A stretch of DNA of 64,000 bases from JAXLYE01 sp046351595 (GTDB lineage: Bacteria; Myxococcota_A; Polyangia; Palsa-1104; JAEUJZ01). The number at the start of each line of letters is the position of its first letter. Position 1 is the stretch's first letter. This document shows, one piece after another, positions 35,241 to 43,850 of this stretch. The stretch lies in the NCBI GenBank assembly GCA_046351595.1, contig JAXLYE010000006.1, forward strand, positions 777,581 through 841,580. Reading direction: 5' to 3'. A program made the translations under genes and the position numbers. A model generated the notes under the pieces. The model saw only the letters and a program-made list of their open reading frames with translations. It did no database searches and was not told where the DNA came from.

Positions 35241-35942
35241 TCAGCCCTCGCGGCTCAGCAGGTAGCCGACGCCGCGCACGGTCTTTATGTAGCGCGGCTC
35301 GCGCGGGTTCTCTTCCAGCTTGCTGCGCAGCTTCGAGATGTGGACGTCGATCGAGCGGTCGAAGCTGTCGTACTCCTCGCCCTTGAGCGAGTCGAGCAGC
35401 TGCTCGCGCGTCAAGACCCGCCCGGCCGCGCGCGCCAGCGCCGACAACAGCTGGAACTCGTAGTGCGTCAGCGTCACCGGCTTGCCGTCGATCGCGGCGG
35501 CGCACGCATCGAAGTCGACCTCGAGCGCGCCGGTGCGAAAGCGGCGGCTCGGCTGCACCGGCGACGCGCCGCGCCGCAGCACCGCGCGGATGCGGGCCAG
35601 GAGCTCGCGCGGGTTGAAGGGCTTGGCCAGGTAGTCGTCCGCGCCGAGCTCGAGCCCGACGATCTTGTCGACGTCATCGCCCTTGGCGGTGAGCATCAGG
35701 ATGGGCACCGCGATGAGCTCGGGCGTGGCGCGCACCCGACGGCAGATCTCCAGCCCGTCGAGCCCCGGCAGCATCAGATCGAGGAGCAGCACGTCGTACC
35801 GACCGCGCCGCAAAAGCTGCAGCCCGCGCTCGCCGTCCTCGACGGTCGTCACCTCGATCTCGTGCTTCCCCAGGTACTCCTTGAGGAGCGCGGCCAGGCG
35901 CACGTCGTCGTCGATCAGCAGCGCGGTGGTGTGAGAGGGCAT
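35241..35942 (-). CDS. OmpR/PhoB-family response regulator
   Basis: A 233-residue regulator. The receiver domain has the acidic pair (LLIDDD), the phospho-acceptor Asp in YDVLLLDLMLPGLDG (about 55), Thr in ILMLTAKG and Lys in DYLAKPFNPRE. The winged helix has LTHYEFQLLSALARAAGRVLT, RSIDVHISKLRSKL and the ending YIKTVRGVGYLLS, as in CpxR/PhoB proteins. No histidine kinase adjoins it. It sits 63 bases before sorA and 24 bases after the SRPBCC gene on the same strand, so it may control the sulfite operon. Confidence 0.95.
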   Translation of the reverse strand: MPSHTTALLIDDDVRLAALLKEYLGKHEIEVTTVEDGERGLQLLRRGRYDVLLLDLMLPGLDGLEICRRVRATPELIAVPILMLTAKGDDVDKIVGLELGADDYLAKPFNPRELLARIRAVLRRGASPVQPSRRFRTGALEVDFDACAAAIDGKPVTLTHYEFQLLSALARAAGRVLTREQLLDSLKGEEYDSFDRSIDVHISKLRSKLEENPREPRYIKTVRGVGYLLSREG

Positions 35943-35966
35943 GCGGCCTACTGTACCGCGGCGCGC

Positions 35967-36518
35967 TCAGTTCCTGGCGTGCTGGGCGGAGGCGCCTTCG
36001 GCCAGGCCCTTGATGCTGGCCAGGCCCTGCTCGAAGTCCTTGCCGACCATCTTGTCCATGTCCATGAACATCGTGAAGGCCTTGGACACGAAGGTGTTCC
36101 TGCCCTCCATGGCCCAGGTCAGCCGGGTGCCGCTGCCGCTCGGCGTGAGCGTGAAGCGCGTGTCGTTCGTCGACGGGAACGGCTTGATGAACTCGAGCTT
36201 GATGGTGACGTGCTGATCCGGCTGGCTGTCGAGGATGGTCATGCGGCCGGCGCCGACCTTGTCGTTGCCGGTCCAGCCGTAGACCGCGCCGGTGCCGGCG
36301 GCCGCGCCCTCGTAGGTGCGCTTCATCGACGGGTCGAGCTTGTCCCACGGCGACCAGCCCGCCCACCGGTGGAAGTCGTTCACCAGCGGGAAGATTGCGG
36401 CCGGGGGCGCCGCGATCTCCATCGAGCGCTCGACGCGGAAGGAGTCCGGGCGGGTGGTGACGACGATGGCGAGCGCGATGATGAGCAGGCCAGCGACAAT
36501 GACGGCTTTCTTGAGCAT
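35967..36518 (-). CDS. SRPBCC (polyketide cyclase-type) membrane-anchored protein
   Basis: A 183-residue protein with an N-terminal anchor (LKKAVIVAGLLIIALAIVV) followed by the SRPBCC fold: FRVERSMEIAAPPAAIFPLVNDFHRW, then WSPWDKLDPSMKRTYEG and the long C-terminal helix MVGKDFEQGLASIKGLAE. Such proteins bind hydrophobic ligands; the ligand is unknown. ATG 36518 has GGAGG 5 bases upstream, so it is preferred over 36578. It lies 24 bases before the response regulator gene and is likely in the same transcript. Confidence 0.9.
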   Translation of the reverse strand: MLKKAVIVAGLLIIALAIVVTTRPDSFRVERSMEIAAPPAAIFPLVNDFHRWAGWSPWDKLDPSMKRTYEGAAAGTGAVYGWTGNDKVGAGRMTILDSQPDQHVTIKLEFIKPFPSTNDTRFTLTPSGSGTRLTWAMEGRNTFVSKAFTMFMDMDKMVGKDFEQGLASIKGLAEGASAQHARN

Positions 36519-36631
36519 GGGAGGCCTCCGGTGAAATGGAGAGGCCATCCTACTTGCACGCACACCCGGCTTGTCCATCGTTTCGCGCGAGGTCGGCGCG
36601 GCGACGCCGCGACCCGCCGTCCGATGCGCAG

Positions 36632-38167
36632 TTATGGCGAGCTGTTACGCAGGACGTAGGTCTGCGGGGTGATGTTGGTCAGGCGGTTGCCGATGATGAG
36701 ATCCGGCCGGCTGTCGCCGTCGAGGTCGCCGCTGCCGAGCAGGAACAGCGACAGCCCCGACGCCGGCTTCGAGAGCACCGGCGCCGGCAGCAGCCGCAGC
36801 CCGGCCTGCGCATCGCCCGCGAGCAGCCGCACGTCGAAGACGCTGCCCAAAAGCAGCGCCACGTCGGCGCGCAGGTCGCCGTCGAAGTCCGCCACCGCCA
36901 CCCGCGGCTGCGCGGTCGCACCGCCGAGCGAGACCGGCAGCGCCTCGAAGCGCCCGTCGCCGCGGCTGCGCAGGACCGTCGCATCGCGGCCGCACAGCAC
37001 CAGCACATCCAGCAGCCCGTCGCCGGTGAAGTCGCCCGGGTGCAGCGCCGAGATCGACGAAGCGGCGCAGGCCGCCGTCGCGATCGTGACCTTGCGCAGG
37101 CTGCCGCGATCGAGCGCCTGATCGTGCACCAGCAGCACCACCTCGCCCGTCGCCGCCACCGCGCCGACGACGTCCGGGAGCCCGTCCTGATCGAAGTCGC
37201 CGAGCGCGAACGAGTCGACTGCGACCGCCGGCGACAGCGCGACCGCCGGTGCCAGCGTGCCGTCCGCGAGCCCGCGACCGACCCGCAGCCCCTGCCCTGC
37301 CTGCGGCAGCATCACGACGTCCAGCCACGAGTCGCCGTCCAGGTCGCCCAGCGCCAGCTGCTCGAACGTGCCGGTCGTGACGATGCCGTCGGCGAAGTGC
37401 CCGGTGCCGTCGCCGCGCAGGCGCACCAGGCTGGCCCCCGAGTACAGGATCAGATCCGGCGCGCGGTCGTGGTCGAAGTCGCCGACGAGCAGATCGCCCG
37501 TCGTCGCCCCGACCGGCAGCGGCGACGCCACCGGCCGGGCCGCGAGCGTGCCGTCCGCCTGCGCCAGGAAGACCTGCACCTGCCGGCTGCGCTGATCGAC
37601 GACGAGCGCATCGCTGCGGCCGTCGCGGTTGGCGTCGACCAGCGCCACCGCCGACGACACCTCGCTGCCCGCGATCGCCGCCGCGGTGAAACGGGCCTCG
37701 CTGGTGAAGTACGAGAACAGGTCGCTGCGCCGGGTGCGCGCGCCGCTCGGGTGCTCGAGCTCGAGGGTGGCGCGGAACGGGCCGCCGGGCCGCGCCGGCA
37801 CCGGGGCGGTCAGCTGCGTCTCCGAGAGGATCTGCACGCCGTCGAGCTCCACGCCGTCGAGCCGCAGCCGGCTGCCGGCATCGAAGTGGCGGCCGCTGAT
37901 CTGCAGCATCGTCGGCGCGGCCAGCGGGACCAGGCGCGGCTCGGCGCGCTCCAGGCGCACGTCCAGGCGGCAGATCTGGGCCTCGGGATCGCAGATCTCG
38001 TCGGGGCCGCAGGCGCTGCGGCTGAAGGCGCAGTTGGTGGGGTTGTCGCCGAGCAGGCCGCCCCACAAGGCGTCGCAGCCGGACAGCGCGCACGCCCAGA
38101 CGGAGAGCACGAGCGCAGCGGCCCGGCGCGCGCGATACATCAAGGCCACGTGTAGACGGGGCGACAT
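36632..38167 (-). CDS. FG-GAP/VCBS repeat lipoprotein with IPT/TIG domain (copy 2)
   Basis: A 511-residue lipoprotein (or 502 from ATG 38140). The signal ends in WACALSGCDAL (lipobox). A short Cys motif (NPTNCAFSRSACGPDEICD...QICR) is followed by an IPT/TIG sandwich (about 80-170) and then a propeller of about seven blades with calcium-type loops such as DANRDGRSD, DFDHDRAPD, DLDGDSWLD, DFDQDGLPD and DLDGDSRPD. It is probably displayed at the outer membrane. It is a paralogue of the gene at 39815 and is paired with a PEGA gene 7 bases upstream. Last gene of the array. Confidence 0.9.
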   Translation of the reverse strand: MSPRLHVALMYRARRAAALVLSVWACALSGCDALWGGLLGDNPTNCAFSRSACGPDEICDPEAQICRLDVRLERAEPRLVPLAAPTMLQISGRHFDAGSRLRLDGVELDGVQILSETQLTAPVPARPGGPFRATLELEHPSGARTRRSDLFSYFTSEARFTAAAIAGSEVSSAVALVDANRDGRSDALVVDQRSRQVQVFLAQADGTLAARPVASPLPVGATTGDLLVGDFDHDRAPDLILYSGASLVRLRGDGTGHFADGIVTTGTFEQLALGDLDGDSWLDVVMLPQAGQGLRVGRGLADGTLAPAVALSPAVAVDSFALGDFDQDGLPDVVGAVAATGEVVLLVHDQALDRGSLRKVTIATAACAASSISALHPGDFTGDGLLDVLVLCGRDATVLRSRGDGRFEALPVSLGGATAQPRVAVADFDGDLRADVALLLGSVFDVRLLAGDAQAGLRLLPAPVLSKPASGLSLFLLGSGDLDGDSRPDLIIGNRLTNITPQTYVLRNSSP

Positions 38168-38174
38168 GGCTTCC

Positions 38175-39806
38175 CTACTCCGGCATCGGTCGCGGCGCGG
38201 ACTTGGTAGCGCTTTGGGTAGCGCTTTGGGTAGCGCTCTGGGGGACGGTCCCGGGGGCGCGCTCGCGGCTCCACTGGTCGACGAGCTCGCGCCGACCGGG
38301 CCACGCGATCAGGCCGGCGCCGCCGAGGGTGAGCAGCAGCCCGGGGACGAGCAGCGCGGCGCCGGTCGGCGCGGTCCGGTAGACCTGCGGGCAGGCCAGC
38401 ACCGGCGCCGCGGCCGGGCTCGAGCACTCGCCCTGCACCGCCAGCGCCGAGATCCCGAGCCCGCTCAGCCCCAGCCCGACGACCAGCGCCGTGACGCCGG
38501 CCCCGACGCGCAGCGGCGGCCGCGGCGCGCGCTGCCACACCGGCTGCAGCGTCACCCCGAGCTCGCGCCCGAGCTCGATGTGCACGGTCTGCGTCTGCTC
38601 GGCCGCGAGCTCGATCGAGCGGCGCTCGGGCCTGTGCTTGGGCGCGCTCAGCGCGAGCGTGTGCGGCCCGGCGAACACGCGCCGGGTCAGCGGCGTAAAG
38701 CCCAGCGAGCGGCCGTCCTCGGTGACCTGGGCGCCGCTCGGCTGGCTGGAGACCTTCACCGTGGCGTAGGCGCGCCCGACCCCGTGCTCGAGCAGCGACG
38801 GCAGGCGCGTGCCCAGCGCGGTCGCCACGGCCGCCGGATCCGCGACGTCGCACTCGGCCTCCTCGCGGCTCGCCACGTCGGACACCGCCGGATCGAGCAG
38901 CTCGGCGACGACGCGGCGCGACTCAGGCACGAGGCGCACGACCAAAAGGTACTCGGCGCCTCCCGGTGCGGCCCAGGACAGCAGGCACCCGCGCTCGCCC
39001 GCGCAGTCCGGCGGCGACGAGCCGGAGTCGACCCGCGCCAGGCCCTTGCGCTCGAGGTGCGGATCGAGGCTGGCCAGCGCGGCGCCCAGGGCCGCGGCGC
39101 GACCCGGCGGCTCGACGACGACCCAGGTCGCCGCCAGGCGCCGCAGCTGCAGCGCCTCGCCGCTCTCGGGCGGCACCGCCTCGAAGATCTGGCCGCCGCG
39201 CAGCTGCAGCGTCGCGCGCAGGATCACGCCGCCGCGGCTCACGCCCAGCTCGTGCACGCCCGCGGTCACCAGCAGCGGCAGCGGCAGCGCCCCCGTCCCC
39301 ACCAGCCGCCCGTCGACGAGCACGGTGTCGCCGGGCCGGGTGGTGATGCGGACCTCGCCGCTCGGCGGGCGCGGCCGACCCAGGATGCGCTCGGCCTCGC
39401 TGCGGTGCGCGGCGGCGGCCGGCTCGTGGCTGCGCGGATCCGCCAGGTAGCGCCGCAACAGGTCGTGCGCGGCGACGATGCTGCCCTCGGCGAAGCGCAC
39501 CACGCCGAGCTGGTACAGGGTGTCGGGCTGCGGGTCGAGCCGGTACGCCTCGGCCAGGGCCGCGTAGGCGGCGTTGAAGTCGCGCATCGCCAGCGAGAGC
39601 ACGCCGCGCTGCACGAGCTGCGTGGCGCTCGGTCCCGACGCCGGCCCAGCGGTCGAGGTCGAGGTCGAGGTCGACGGCGCTGTCGACGGCGCGGCGGGCT
39701 TGCGGCGCGCGCCGGCGGCCCCCGGTGCCGCGAGCGCCGCGACGAGCGCAAGGCCCCCGACGGATCGGAGCAGCGAGCGCGGACGCGGAGAGCACACAGC
39801 AGGCAT
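38175..39806 (-). CDS. PEGA-domain protein with TPR-like N-terminus (copy 2)
   Basis: A 543-residue protein. The signal peptide (about 1-30) is followed by a Ser/Thr repeat linker (STSTSTSTA), TPR-like helices (about 60-140), a PEGA domain (VRITTRPGDTVLVDGRLVG, about 165-215), a middle domain (about 230-370) with two cysteine pairs, a second PEGA domain (VKVSSQPSGAQVTEDGRSLG, about 375-430), and two C-terminal hydrophobic segments that enclose a short Cys-containing loop. The end has SATQSATQSATKSA, coded by a 12-bp tandem repeat at about 38190-38235. PEGA domains are linked to envelope and surface-layer binding. It is a paralogue of the gene at 41299. Confidence 0.88.
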   Translation of the reverse strand: MPAVCSPRPRSLLRSVGGLALVAALAAPGAAGARRKPAAPSTAPSTSTSTSTAGPASGPSATQLVQRGVLSLAMRDFNAAYAALAEAYRLDPQPDTLYQLGVVRFAEGSIVAAHDLLRRYLADPRSHEPAAAAHRSEAERILGRPRPPSGEVRITTRPGDTVLVDGRLVGTGALPLPLLVTAGVHELGVSRGGVILRATLQLRGGQIFEAVPPESGEALQLRRLAATWVVVEPPGRAAALGAALASLDPHLERKGLARVDSGSSPPDCAGERGCLLSWAAPGGAEYLLVVRLVPESRRVVAELLDPAVSDVASREEAECDVADPAAVATALGTRLPSLLEHGVGRAYATVKVSSQPSGAQVTEDGRSLGFTPLTRRVFAGPHTLALSAPKHRPERRSIELAAEQTQTVHIELGRELGVTLQPVWQRAPRPPLRVGAGVTALVVGLGLSGLGISALAVQGECSSPAAAPVLACPQVYRTAPTGAALLVPGLLLTLGGAGLIAWPGRRELVDQWSRERAPGTVPQSATQSATQSATKSAPRPMPE

Positions 39807-39814
39807 GTTCGAGC

Positions 39815-41302
39815 TCAGGGCGAGGTGTTGCGCGCCAGCGTCAGCAGGTTCTGGGTGAGCAGCGCCAGATCGGGCTTTCCGTCGCCGTCCCAGTCACCGG
39901 TGCAGCCGTCATTGAGGCCAGTGGGCAGCGTGAACGTCGGGCCCGGGGTGAAGCGCAGGTCGCCGGTGCTGGCGAACAACAGCAGGTTGTCGCTGAGGCG
40001 GAAGCTGTTCAGCACCGCCAGATCGGGCGAGCCGTCGCCGTTCAGGTCGCGCACCAGCGCCGAGCCCGAGCCGCTCGGCAGCGTCAGCTTCTGCGCCACC
40101 TCGAAGCGCAGGCCGCCGAGGCCGCGCAGCACCGTGAGCAGACCGGAGTTGGCCGGGTGGCGCACGATGAGATCGCGGCGGCCGTCGAAGTCGAGGTCCT
40201 CGGCGTCGATCTGCACGCTCGGCTGATCCACCGCCACCGGCTCGGTGAGCGTGAAGCGGCCGTCGGCCTCGCCGTGCAGCAGCGTGATCTGCGGGTCGTT
40301 GTTGTGGCCGATGATCACGTCGAGCCGGCCGTCGCCGTCGAGGTCGACCGGCAGCAGCGGCGCGTTGAGCCCGAAGGCGAGGTTGGCGATGAGCAGCTCC
40401 TGCTTGCCCTGGAACGTGCCGTCGCCGTTGCCGAGCCGGATGGCGAACGCGCGGTCCTCGAGCGACAGCAGATCCGGGATCTTGTCGCCGCTCACGTCGA
40501 CGGCGCGCAGCCCGTAGGCGCTCTGCATGTTGGGCACGGTCGCGGCCTGCGGGAACGAGCCGCCGCCGGCGTTGAGCACCACCTCGGTCCGCAACAGGTC
40601 CAGGGTCGCGACCAGATCGAGGTCGCCGTCGCGATCGAGATCCGCGAGCGCGGTGAGCATCGGCCGCGAGCTGAAGCGGACCGGGTCCCCGTCGCGGAAC
40701 GTGCCGTCGCCGTTGTTGAACAGGACCAAGCCGGAGCTCGGCGTGCGGCCGGTCAGGATGAGATCCGTGCGGCCGTCGCCGTTGAGATCCGCGGGCAGCG
40801 CGCTGCGCGGGGAGCCGAGGCCGGTGCGGCTGCTCAGCGACAGGTCGACGGGGCCGTAGAAGAACAGCGCGTGCTCGCGGCGCAGGCGCTGGCCGCCGGG
40901 GTGCACGAGCTCGACGGCGAGCGAGCCCTTTCGCGCCGCGCGCGCCGTCAGCATGATCCGCAGCTGCTCGCTCGAGTCAAAGGTCACGGTCTGCGGCTCA
41001 TCGCCGATGCGCACCTCCATGCCGGCCGCGAAGTTGCGCCCGGTCAGCGTGACCTCGACGGGGCTGGTGTTCGGCGACGAGGCCGGGCTCACCTGGCTGA
41101 GCTGCACCGCGGGCTCGCAGCGGTGCGTCCGCTCGCTGCACACCTCGTCGGGGGCCAGGCACAGCGCGGGGTTGCGGGTGCAGCTCTCGGGGTTGTCGCT
41201 GGCGAAGCCGCCGTACAGGGCCTCGCACGCGGTCAGCGGCAGCACGAGCAGCGCGCCAAAGACCCCGGGCAGCAGCGATGCGAGAGAGCGCGGGCGCATC
41301 AT
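39815..41302 (-). CDS. FG-GAP/VCBS repeat lipoprotein with IPT/TIG domain (copy 1)
   Basis: A 495-residue lipoprotein; the signal ends in LVLPLTACEALYGG (lipobox). The early Cys motif (NPESCTRNPALC...DEVCSERTHRCE) and IPT/TIG domain (VTLTGRNFAAGMEVRIGDE) match copy 2 in order. The propeller blades contain DLNGDGRTD, DLDRDGDLD, DVSGDKIPD, DLDGDGRLD, DFDGRRD and DWDGDGKPD. Start ATG 41302 overlaps the PEGA gene stop (ATGA), so translation is coupled. The PEGA gene of the second pair begins 8 bases after this stop. Confidence 0.9.
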   Translation of the reverse strand: MMRPRSLASLLPGVFGALLVLPLTACEALYGGFASDNPESCTRNPALCLAPDEVCSERTHRCEPAVQLSQVSPASSPNTSPVEVTLTGRNFAAGMEVRIGDEPQTVTFDSSEQLRIMLTARAARKGSLAVELVHPGGQRLRREHALFFYGPVDLSLSSRTGLGSPRSALPADLNGDGRTDLILTGRTPSSGLVLFNNGDGTFRDGDPVRFSSRPMLTALADLDRDGDLDLVATLDLLRTEVVLNAGGGSFPQAATVPNMQSAYGLRAVDVSGDKIPDLLSLEDRAFAIRLGNGDGTFQGKQELLIANLAFGLNAPLLPVDLDGDGRLDVIIGHNNDPQITLLHGEADGRFTLTEPVAVDQPSVQIDAEDLDFDGRRDLIVRHPANSGLLTVLRGLGGLRFEVAQKLTLPSGSGSALVRDLNGDGSPDLAVLNSFRLSDNLLLFASTGDLRFTPGPTFTLPTGLNDGCTGDWDGDGKPDLALLTQNLLTLARNTSP

Positions 41303-42843
41303 CGAACTCCTTTACTACCTTGCGCGCCCTGGACGCTTTGGGCGCCCGCGGCACTGGGGGCGCCGGGCCGCTCGACGGCGACGGTGTAGCTGCGCGTGGG
41401 GCCCGGCAGCGCGAGCAGCACCGTGCCGAGCAGCGCGAGCCCGGCGCCGCTGCCGAGCAGCGTATAGCCGAGCGTCGAGGTGTCATAGAGCTGATCGCAG
41501 GGCTCGGCCGGCGGCTCGGCGGGACGGATGCACTGGCCGTTCACCGCCAGCGCGCCGCCGCCGAACCCGAGCGCCAGCGCGCCGCCGCCGAGCAGCACGC
41601 CGCCGAGCGCCAGCCGCCACGTCGGCCGCCGCAGCCGCTCGGTGCGTGTCACGTACAGCGGCCCCAGGGGCGCCTTCGGCGGCGCCGGCAGCGGATCCAG
41701 CGAGACCACGAGCTCCACCGGCTGGCCCTCGACGACCGTGACCTGGCGCAGCGCCTCGCGGTAGCCGGGGAGCTGCAGGTGCACGCGGTAGGTGCCGGTG
41801 AAGCGGCGCAGCTCGAGCGGCGCCGGCCCGCGCGCGGTCCCGTCGATGTCGACGGTGGCGCCGGGCGGCTCGCTGCGCACGCGGAGCACGCCGCGCGGTC
41901 GCTCAAGGCCAGCGCGTGCGACCAGGGCTGCGCGCTCGCGCACGCGCTCGGCCACCGCCTCTTCGCTGCACGGTGCGCAGCGCAGCTGCTCGCGGGTCGC
42001 GGCCTCGTGCAGCTCGCCGTCGATCGCGGTGAGCTCGATGCCAAAGTCGCCCGGCGTCGGCTGCTTCACCTGCAGCTGCAGCACCACGTCGCCCGGGCCC
42101 GCCGGCGGCTCCGCGACGCCGGGCCGACGCGCGACAAAGACCGAGAGGCGCTCGGCCCGCAGCCGCGCCGCCGCCGCCAGCCCGAGCCGCGACAGCACGT
42201 CCTCCGCGACGGACTCACCGCTCGGCTTGATGATCACGAGCGGCAGGCGGCTGACCAGGACGGCGCCGGTGTCGCGCTCGATGCGGACCTCGATGCGGCG
42301 GTGCGGCGGCGCCTCGGCGGTCACGCTGCGCTCGCGCCCCTCGTCGGTGAGGCGCAGGCGGTGGCTGCCCGGCGACACCAGCAGCGGCAGCGGCAGCGGC
42401 AGGCGGCCGACCAGGTGATCGTCCAGGAACACCAGCTGCCCGCGCTCGCCGAGGATCGACAGCTCGCTGGTCGGCTCCTCGACCGCGAAGGCGCGCTGCG
42501 CCGCCGCCCGCGCCGCCTCATCGCCGACATCGGGCGACTCGGCGAGCGCGCGCCGGCACAGATCCTGCGCCGCGACCATGCGCCCCTCGGCCACCGCGAC
42601 CTCGCCGAGCAGCAGCAGCAGCGCCGGATCCGCGCGCTTCTCATACGCCTCGCTCAGCACCTGCGCCGCGGTCGCGTGCTCGCCGCGCCCGAGCGCCGCC
42701 CGTGCGCGCGCGACCAGCGGCGCGACCTGCGACGCAACCGGAGCGCGTGCCGTCGGCCGCCGGGCCGCGACCTGCGATGCGGAAGACAGCACCAGCAGCG
42801 CGGTGCCCAGCGTCAGGCACCGCGCCGCACCCGGCCCCCTCAT
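41299..42843 (-). CDS. PEGA-domain protein with TPR-like N-terminus (copy 1)
   Basis: A 514-residue protein with the same plan as the gene at 38175: signal peptide, TPR-like helices (ALGRGEHATAAQVLSEAYEK), a first PEGA-like part (GQLVFLDDHLVGRLPLPLPL), a middle domain with a CAPC motif, a second PEGA (LRVRSEPPGATVDIDGTARG), then two membrane segments around a loop with two cysteines (QCIRPAEPPAEPCDQLYD). ATG 42843 overlaps the upstream kinase-array stop as ATGA. The open frame to 43179 is antisense or out-of-frame to the upstream gene. It likely forms a functional pair with the FG-GAP lipoprotein that follows. Confidence 0.88.
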   Translation of the reverse strand: MRGPGAARCLTLGTALLVLSSASQVAARRPTARAPVASQVAPLVARARAALGRGEHATAAQVLSEAYEKRADPALLLLLGEVAVAEGRMVAAQDLCRRALAESPDVGDEAARAAAQRAFAVEEPTSELSILGERGQLVFLDDHLVGRLPLPLPLLVSPGSHRLRLTDEGRERSVTAEAPPHRRIEVRIERDTGAVLVSRLPLVIIKPSGESVAEDVLSRLGLAAAARLRAERLSVFVARRPGVAEPPAGPGDVVLQLQVKQPTPGDFGIELTAIDGELHEAATREQLRCAPCSEEAVAERVRERAALVARAGLERPRGVLRVRSEPPGATVDIDGTARGPAPLELRRFTGTYRVHLQLPGYREALRQVTVVEGQPVELVVSLDPLPAPPKAPLGPLYVTRTERLRRPTWRLALGGVLLGGGALALGFGGGALAVNGQCIRPAEPPAEPCDQLYDTSTLGYTLLGSGAGLALLGTVLLALPGPTRSYTVAVERPGAPSAAGAQSVQGAQGSKGVR

Positions 42844-43850
42844 GGACAGGATCCCACCTGGACCGTCTGCGTCGCCTGGACGCTGACCTCCTGCTGCTCG
42901 CCGTCGACCTCGATGCGGTGCGAGCCGGGCGGCATCCACCGCGAGGTCTGCTGACAGGCGCTGCCGGCGCGCCGCTTGATGACGACGACGCCGAGCTTGG
43001 GGACCAGGCGCAGCACCGCCTCCTGCGCGACCTGCTGCTGCGCGGCGCGCGCCTTGTCGCGGCCCGCGGACGGTGCCTTGATGACGCGCTCGAACTCGGT
43101 CATGGCCTCGGCGAGCTGGCCCTGGGCCTCGTAGGCGCGGCCGAGGTGGAACGACAGGTTGATCGCGAGCTCCGCGCACGTCGCCGAGCGCTTGTCCTTC
43201 GCGCAGAGCTTGCGCGCGCGCTCGAGCAGCGGCTGCGCGTGCGCGAAGTCGCGGCGCTCGAGCAGCTGCACCCCGTTCTGCGCGAGCTGCTCGGCCAGCG
43301 TCAGCCCTGGCTTCTCGGGCGCGCTGCTCGTCTCGGCCGGCGCGGTCGTCGGCAGCGGCGCGAGCGGCGGCGGCGTGGCCGGCGGCGGCGTGGCCGGCGG
43401 CGGCGCATCCACGGTCGGATTCACCGGCGGCGGGCTGGGCGCGGCCGTAACCTGCGCCAACAGCGTGCCGGAGCGCGCCCGCACGGCCGCATCACTGTCC
43501 TGCGCCAGCAGCCGCAGCAGCGACGTCGCGACCTGCACATCCCCCAGCCGCGCCGCGAGCTCGGCGACCTGCATGCGCACCGCGGCGTCGCGATCGCGCG
43601 CGGCGCGGGCAAGCAGCGCCGCGGCCTGGCTCACCGGCAGGCTGACCACGGACTCCAGCGCCTGCAGTCGCTGCTCGACGGCGCCGCTGCTCCACAGAAG
43701 CTCGCTGCTCGGTGGCAGCACCGGCTTCTCGCCCAGGCGCAGGAGCAGCGCATCGGCCAGCCGCGCCGCGCCGCCGCCCTGCTCCAGCGCCTCGCTGAGC
43801 ACCGGCACCGCGCGCCGCTCCCCCAGCGCGGCGAGGCGGCGCGCGGCCAA
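42840..43850 (-). CDS. C-terminal part of the HEAT-repeat kinase (after a frameshift): HEAT, TPR, C-terminal domain
   Basis: 336 residues starting at a TTG. The first residues (LAARRLAALGERRAVPVL) continue the HEAT-repeat series of the upstream kinase frame exactly where that frame turns into nonsense, so this is the separated 3' part of one gene. It holds three further HEAT units, a Pro/Thr linker (PPPATPPPATPPPLAPLP), TPR helices (LAEQLAQNGVQLLERRDFAHAQ, FHLGRAYEAQGQLAEAMTE) and a final PEGA-like segment (SRWMPPGSHRIEVDGEQQEV). An independent start at TTG is possible but has no ribosome site. One extra T at the A4/T4 tract (43849-43852) would restore one frame. Confidence 0.8.
   Translation of the reverse strand: MAARRLAALGERRAVPVLSEALEQGGGAARLADALLLRLGEKPVLPPSSELLWSSGAVEQRLQALESVVSLPVSQAAALLARAARDRDAAVRMQVAELAARLGDVQVATSLLRLLAQDSDAAVRARSGTLLAQVTAAPSPPPVNPTVDAPPPATPPPATPPPLAPLPTTAPAETSSAPEKPGLTLAEQLAQNGVQLLERRDFAHAQPLLERARKLCAKDKRSATCAELAINLSFHLGRAYEAQGQLAEAMTEFERVIKAPSAGRDKARAAQQQVAQEAVLRLVPKLGVVVIKRRAGSACQQTSRWMPPGSHRIEVDGEQQEVSVQATQTVQVGSCP

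Noticed and set aside
33609..36659. 1016-residue plus-strand open frame
   Set aside because: Antisense of the sulfite dehydrogenase, regulator and SRPBCC genes, which all have clear domains.
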